Positions 7,405 to 9,254 of a stretch of 9,254 bases of DNA are shown here, piece by piece. A program made the translations under genes and the position numbers. Source of the stretch: Lachnospiraceae bacterium (lineage in GTDB: Bacteria; Bacillota; Clostridia; Lachnospirales; Lachnospiraceae); the NCBI GenBank assembly GCA_003489085.1, contig DNJM01000128.1:1021-10274 (forward strand). The letters run 5' to 3'. The notes under the pieces were generated by a model that was not told the origin of the DNA, did not search any database, and saw only the letters and a program-made list of their open reading frames with translations. Each line of letters opens with the position of its first letter. Positions within the stretch are counted from its first letter, which is position 1.

Positions 7405-7452
7405 GATAATCTCTCCTCTTCTTTTCACAAACGTGATCTTTTATCTGTATTC

Positions 7453-7481
7453 ATCATATCGCATTCTCGTCCAAATAGCAA
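7453..7481 (-). promoter_or_regulatory. Predicted sigma-A promoter for tdh-kbl
   Basis: On the minus strand TTGCTA (7481-7476, 4 of 6 consensus bases) is followed by a 17-bp spacer and TATGAT (7458-7453, 5 of 6). Transcription would begin near 7446, leaving a leader of about 42 nt before the tdh ATG. That is too short for a T-box or glycine riboswitch. A TCAC-AAAC-GTGA inverted repeat (7425-7436) lies in this leader just before the SD and could be a weak operator. Confidence 0.6.
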
Positions 7482-7499
7482 GTATTTTTTCTCTGTCAC

Positions 7500-7538
7500 G
7501 CGAACATTTTTGTATTTTTTGTTTTTGTCTGGCGAACA
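7500..7538. repeat. Direct repeat GCGAACA x2 flanking a T-rich tract
   Basis: GCGAACA occurs at 7500-7506 and 7532-7538, 32 bp apart start to start (about three helical turns). Between them are three T-rich units ending in GT (7507-7528). The site is upstream of the tdh -35 and about 30-70 bp upstream of the cbiK -35, a place where a regulator shared by both genes could bind. The repeat is short, so chance is possible. Confidence 0.35.
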
Positions 7539-7550
7539 CGGACAGATGTC

Positions 7551-7561
7551 TTTCTGAGAAA
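7551..7561. promoter_or_regulatory. Short perfect palindrome upstream of the cbiK promoter
   Basis: TTTCTGAGAAA is an 11-bp palindrome with 5-bp arms around one base. It ends 7 bp before the predicted cbiK -35 element, a typical position for an activator or repressor site. No family can be assigned from its sequence. Confidence 0.3.
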
Positions 7562-7568
7562 ACCATGT

Positions 7569-7597
7569 TTGACTTTTCTTTATCAAAATGCTACTAT
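7569..7597 (+). promoter_or_regulatory. Predicted sigma-A promoter with extended -10 for cbiK
   Basis: TTGACT (7569-7574, 5 of 6 consensus bases) and TACTAT (7592-7597, 4 of 6) are 17 bp apart. TG at 7589-7590 gives an extended -10 (TGcTACTAT). Transcription would start near 7604, with a leader of about 38 nt and the SD AGAAAGGA at 7624-7631. The leader leaves no room for a cobalamin riboswitch. Confidence 0.65.
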
Positions 7598-7641
7598 AAG
7601 GAAAAGTTCACAACTTTATCCGTAGAAAGGAACCTTTATTT

Positions 7642-8424
7642 ATGAAAAAAGCACTTCTTGTCATCAGTTTTGGAACCAGTTATCCCGAAACGAGGAAGAA
7701 AAATATCGAACATCTTGAACAGATCCTTGCCGGGGCATTTCCGGACCGGATCTTTTATCATGCTTATACCAGCGGTATGATTCTAAGGAAGCTGCAGGAA
7801 AGAGACGGTATTCATATCCCTACTGTTGTCGAAGCCATGCAGCAGATCTGTGCAGACGGTATTACGGATCTGCTGGTGCAGCCGACACACATCATCAATG
7901 GCATTGAAAATGACCAGATGAAGCAGATCTGTCTTTCCTTCCGGGACCGGATCCCTCATATTGCTTTCGGTACACCGCTTCTGACCACCACCCAGGATCA
8001 ATTCGATGTCATTGATGCACTGTCCCCGGAGCTCCCAACGCTTACCGATGAGGATGCCTTTGTATTTATGGGACACGGCACTTCCCATTATGTCAACAGC
8101 ATCTATGCTGCTCTGGACTATGCTTTTAAAAGCCGCGGCCATCACCAGCTTCACATCGGCACCGTAGAAGCCTGGCCGGATCTTACAGCGATTCTGGAAA
8201 AGCTTTCGGCTGCCGGTGCTTCGCATGTCTACCTCTCTCCCTTTATGCTGGTAGCCGGTGACCATGCTTTCAATGACCTGGCCGGTGATGAAGAGGACTC
8301 CTGGAAATCCATTCTGGAGTCCAAAGGATACCGGGTCACCTGTATTCTGAAAGGCCTGGGGGAATACGACTCCATCTGCAGACAATATGTGGCACATGCA
8401 AAAGAAGCTCTTTCTGCTTCTTAA
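7642..8424 (+). CDS. cbiK: Sirohydrochlorin cobaltochelatase (anaerobic cobalamin pathway)
   Basis: Inserts Co2+ into sirohydrochlorin without ATP, the metal-committing step of anaerobic cobalamin synthesis. The 260-residue protein is the size of Salmonella CbiK (264). It begins KKALLVISFGTSYPETR (2-18), the typical class II chelatase start. Likely metal-site residues are Glu89 (in NGIEND), His145 (MGHGT, 143-147) and His208 (LVAGDH, 203-208), matching Glu89, His145 and His207 of the Salmonella enzyme. GTVEAWPD (173-180) is another conserved family segment. There is no signal peptide, so it is the cytosolic form, unlike the exported CbiK of Desulfovibrio. The ATG at 7642 has the SD AGAAAGGA 10 nt upstream. 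The gene stands alone between its own promoter and a terminator, divergent from tdh and convergent with the other cobalamin genes. Nickel or iron chelation (heme or F430 branches) is possible for this fold, but the cobH neighbour favours cobalt. Confidence 0.94.
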   Translation: MKKALLVISFGTSYPETRKKNIEHLEQILAGAFPDRIFYHAYTSGMILRKLQERDGIHIPTVVEAMQQICADGITDLLVQPTHIINGIENDQMKQICLSFRDRIPHIAFGTPLLTTTQDQFDVIDALSPELPTLTDEDAFVFMGHGTSHYVNSIYAALDYAFKSRGHHQLHIGTVEAWPDLTAILEKLSAAGASHVYLSPFMLVAGDHAFNDLAGDEEDSWKSILESKGYRVTCILKGLGEYDSICRQYVAHAKEALSAS

Positions 8425-8445
8425 CGATAGGAACTATTTCCACAT

Positions 8446-8489
8446 AAAAAATCCATGCACCGGTCACAACCCCCTTGCATGGATTTTTT
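8446..8489. terminator. Bidirectional intrinsic terminator between cbiK and cobH
   Basis: AAAAAATCCATGCA (8446-8459) and TGCATGGATTTTTT (8476-8489) form a perfect 14-bp inverted repeat with a 16-nt loop that may itself pair GGT with ACC. Both strands end in six T residues, so it should stop cbiK from the left and the cobH operon from the right. It starts 21 nt after the cbiK stop and lies 12 nt past the cobH stop. Confidence 0.92.
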
Positions 8490-8501
8490 CATTCCTTCTG
8501 T

Positions 8502-9161
8502 TTATCCTCTTCCGACAGCCTGATATAACAATGCATTTACAATCGCTGCCGCAATGTTACTGCCGCCTTTTCGGCCTCGCGCTACAATATGCGGTACCTC
8601 TGTATTCAAAATCATTTCTTTTGCTGCTTCTACATTTACGAATCCAACCGGAACCCCAATAATCAGTGCCGGTCTCAGCCCTTCTTCAATAATCATTTCA
8701 TATAGCTTAATGAGCGCTGTGGGCGCATTTCCAATGGCAAATATTACCGGACGCTTGCCCTCGCGGACAATCTTTGCCGCGTTCTCCATACTGATGACCG
8801 CCCGGGTTTCTCCCCGGCGTCTGGCTTCTTCTGCCACTTCCGGGTCCGCCATAAAGCAGCACACTTCACATCTCGCCTTTTTTAATGCAGCCTGATTGAT
8901 TCCGGCCTTTCCCATATTCGTATCCGTCACGATCAGAGCACCCTGGCGAAGTGCTTCTATCGCCTGCTCTGCTGCCTTCTCCGAGAAAATCAGATGATCC
9001 GCATAATCAAAATCCGCGCTCGTATGGATACATCGCTTGATCACCGGTTCCTCCAGCGGAGGAAACTGCCTTCCCTGTAATTCCTCTGAAATCATCTGAA
9101 AGCTCTTTTTCTCAATCTCTTCCGGCAGCAGCTGTTCCAGTCCGTATTTTTCCATATCCAT
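8502..9161 (-). CDS. cbiC: Precorrin-8X methylmutase (cobalt-precorrin-8 methylmutase)
   Basis: Moves a methyl group from C-11 to C-12 of (cobalt-)precorrin-8 to form (cobalto)hydrogenobyrinic acid, a late step of corrin ring synthesis. The 219-residue protein has the usual family length. HTSADFDYADHLIFS (46-60) carries the catalytic histidine, here His46, equivalent to His43 of CobH. TDTNMGKAGIN (79-89), GNAPTAL (144-150), GVPVGFVNVEAAKE (169-182) and RGRKGGSNIAAAIVNAL (195-211) are conserved active-site segments. The name cobH is used in the aerobic pathway; cbiC fits the anaerobic cbiK context. The ATG at 9161 directly follows the upstream stop (TAAATG), and its SD GGAGGA lies within the last codons of that gene, so translation is probably coupled. 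It is the last gene of its operon, ending at the hairpin shared with cbiK. Confidence 0.96.
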   Translation of the reverse strand: MDMEKYGLEQLLPEEIEKKSFQMISEELQGRQFPPLEEPVIKRCIHTSADFDYADHLIFSEKAAEQAIEALRQGALIVTDTNMGKAGINQAALKKARCEVCCFMADPEVAEEARRRGETRAVISMENAAKIVREGKRPVIFAIGNAPTALIKLYEMIIEEGLRPALIIGVPVGFVNVEAAKEMILNTEVPHIVARGRKGGSNIAAAIVNALLYQAVGRG

Positions 9162-9254
9162 TTACCGTTCCTCCAGTCCAAGCAGGCGGTACACCGCTTC
9201 CATATCAAGATTTGCGCGCAGCTCCTTCGCCAGCTGCCTGTACTGCTGCTCCTT
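9162..9254 (-). CDS. cobQ: C-terminal end of a cobalamin gene, probably cobyric acid synthase (partial)
   Basis: The minus strand is open for 30 codons from the window edge to a TAA that touches the cobH/cbiC ATG. The peptide ends with RANLDMEAVYRLLGLEER. An 'R..LD...IY.L(L/M)' ending preceded by a KEQQYRQLA-like helix resembles the C-terminus of CobQ/CbiP, the amidotransferase that amidates four side chains of adenosylcobyrinic acid diamide using glutamine and ATP. No catalytic motif is inside the window, so the name is an inference from this short tail and the operon context. That it is a real coding end is well supported by the frame, the coupled SD and zero spacing. Confidence 0.5.
   Translation of the reverse strand, partial: KEQQYRQLAKELRANLDMEAVYRLLGLEER

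Noticed and set aside
7405..7428. GTG start giving tdh eight more residues
   Set aside because: The best ribosome binding site (AGGAGAG) lies within these codons and correctly serves the ATG at 7404.
7256..7645. 129-codon plus-strand frame ending in an ATGA overlap with cbiK
   Set aside because: Its first half is antisense to tdh and the rest crosses the T-rich promoter region; the overlap with the cbiK start is coincidental.
25..7935. Repeated word CAGATCTGT at about 26, 7844 and 7925
   Set aside because: Each falls inside a coding region encoding Gln-Ile-Cys; it reflects shared codons, not a DNA repeat.
8387..8662. Plus-strand frame across the cbiK end and cobH
   Set aside because: It runs through the terminator hairpin and antisense to cobH; the hydrophobic look comes from the T-rich sequence.

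Overview
The window looks like chromosomal DNA of a low-to-mid G+C anaerobic Firmicute, most likely a gut Lachnospiraceae-type clostridium. The reasons are the tyrA-aroA gene order with a B. subtilis-like (class II) EPSP synthase, an oxygen-sensitive sulfatase-maturase-type radical SAM enzyme, anaerobic-type cobalamin genes (cbiK, cbiC/cobH), and AGAAAGGA-type ribosome binding sites before many genes. This assignment is inferred from gene content; no taxonomic marker gene is present.

Left arm (1-4977, + strand). Six closely spaced genes read as one likely operon: the 3' end of tyrA (prephenate dehydrogenase with ACT domain), aroA (EPSP synthase), an uncharacterised radical SAM protein, an anaerobic sulfatase-maturating enzyme (radical SAM plus SPASM), and two half-size chromate-transporter subunits that overlap by ATGA. 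Gaps are 25, 27, 14, 43 and -4 nt, and no terminator is visible until the hairpin at 5014-5054. Its promoter lies left of the window. The operon joins aromatic amino acid synthesis, two radical SAM enzymes and an oxyanion-type transporter, an unexpected mix.

Middle (5084-7404, - strand). tdh and kbl form a two-gene operon that converts L-threonine through 2-amino-3-oxobutyrate to glycine and acetyl-CoA. A good sigma-A-type promoter is visible upstream of tdh, and the genes end at the shared hairpin with the left operon. Arginine codon choice (almost only CGT and AGA) differs sharply from aroA (half CGG), which suggests high expression.

Right arm (7405-9254). A 237-bp divergent intergenic region carries promoters for tdh and for cbiK (sirohydrochlorin cobaltochelatase, + strand), plus short repeats and a palindrome that may be operators. 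cbiK converges on a minus-strand cobalamin operon whose last gene is cobH/cbiC (precorrin-8X methylmutase). Upstream of it is the last 30 codons of another gene, probably cobQ/cbiP. A strong symmetric hairpin separates cbiK from cobH.

Most genes belong to known families. The points most worth following are the composition of the left operon, the unassigned radical SAM protein, the class II EPSPS signature, and the control region between tdh and cbiK. I found no mobile element, CRISPR array, rRNA, tRNA or recognisable riboswitch.
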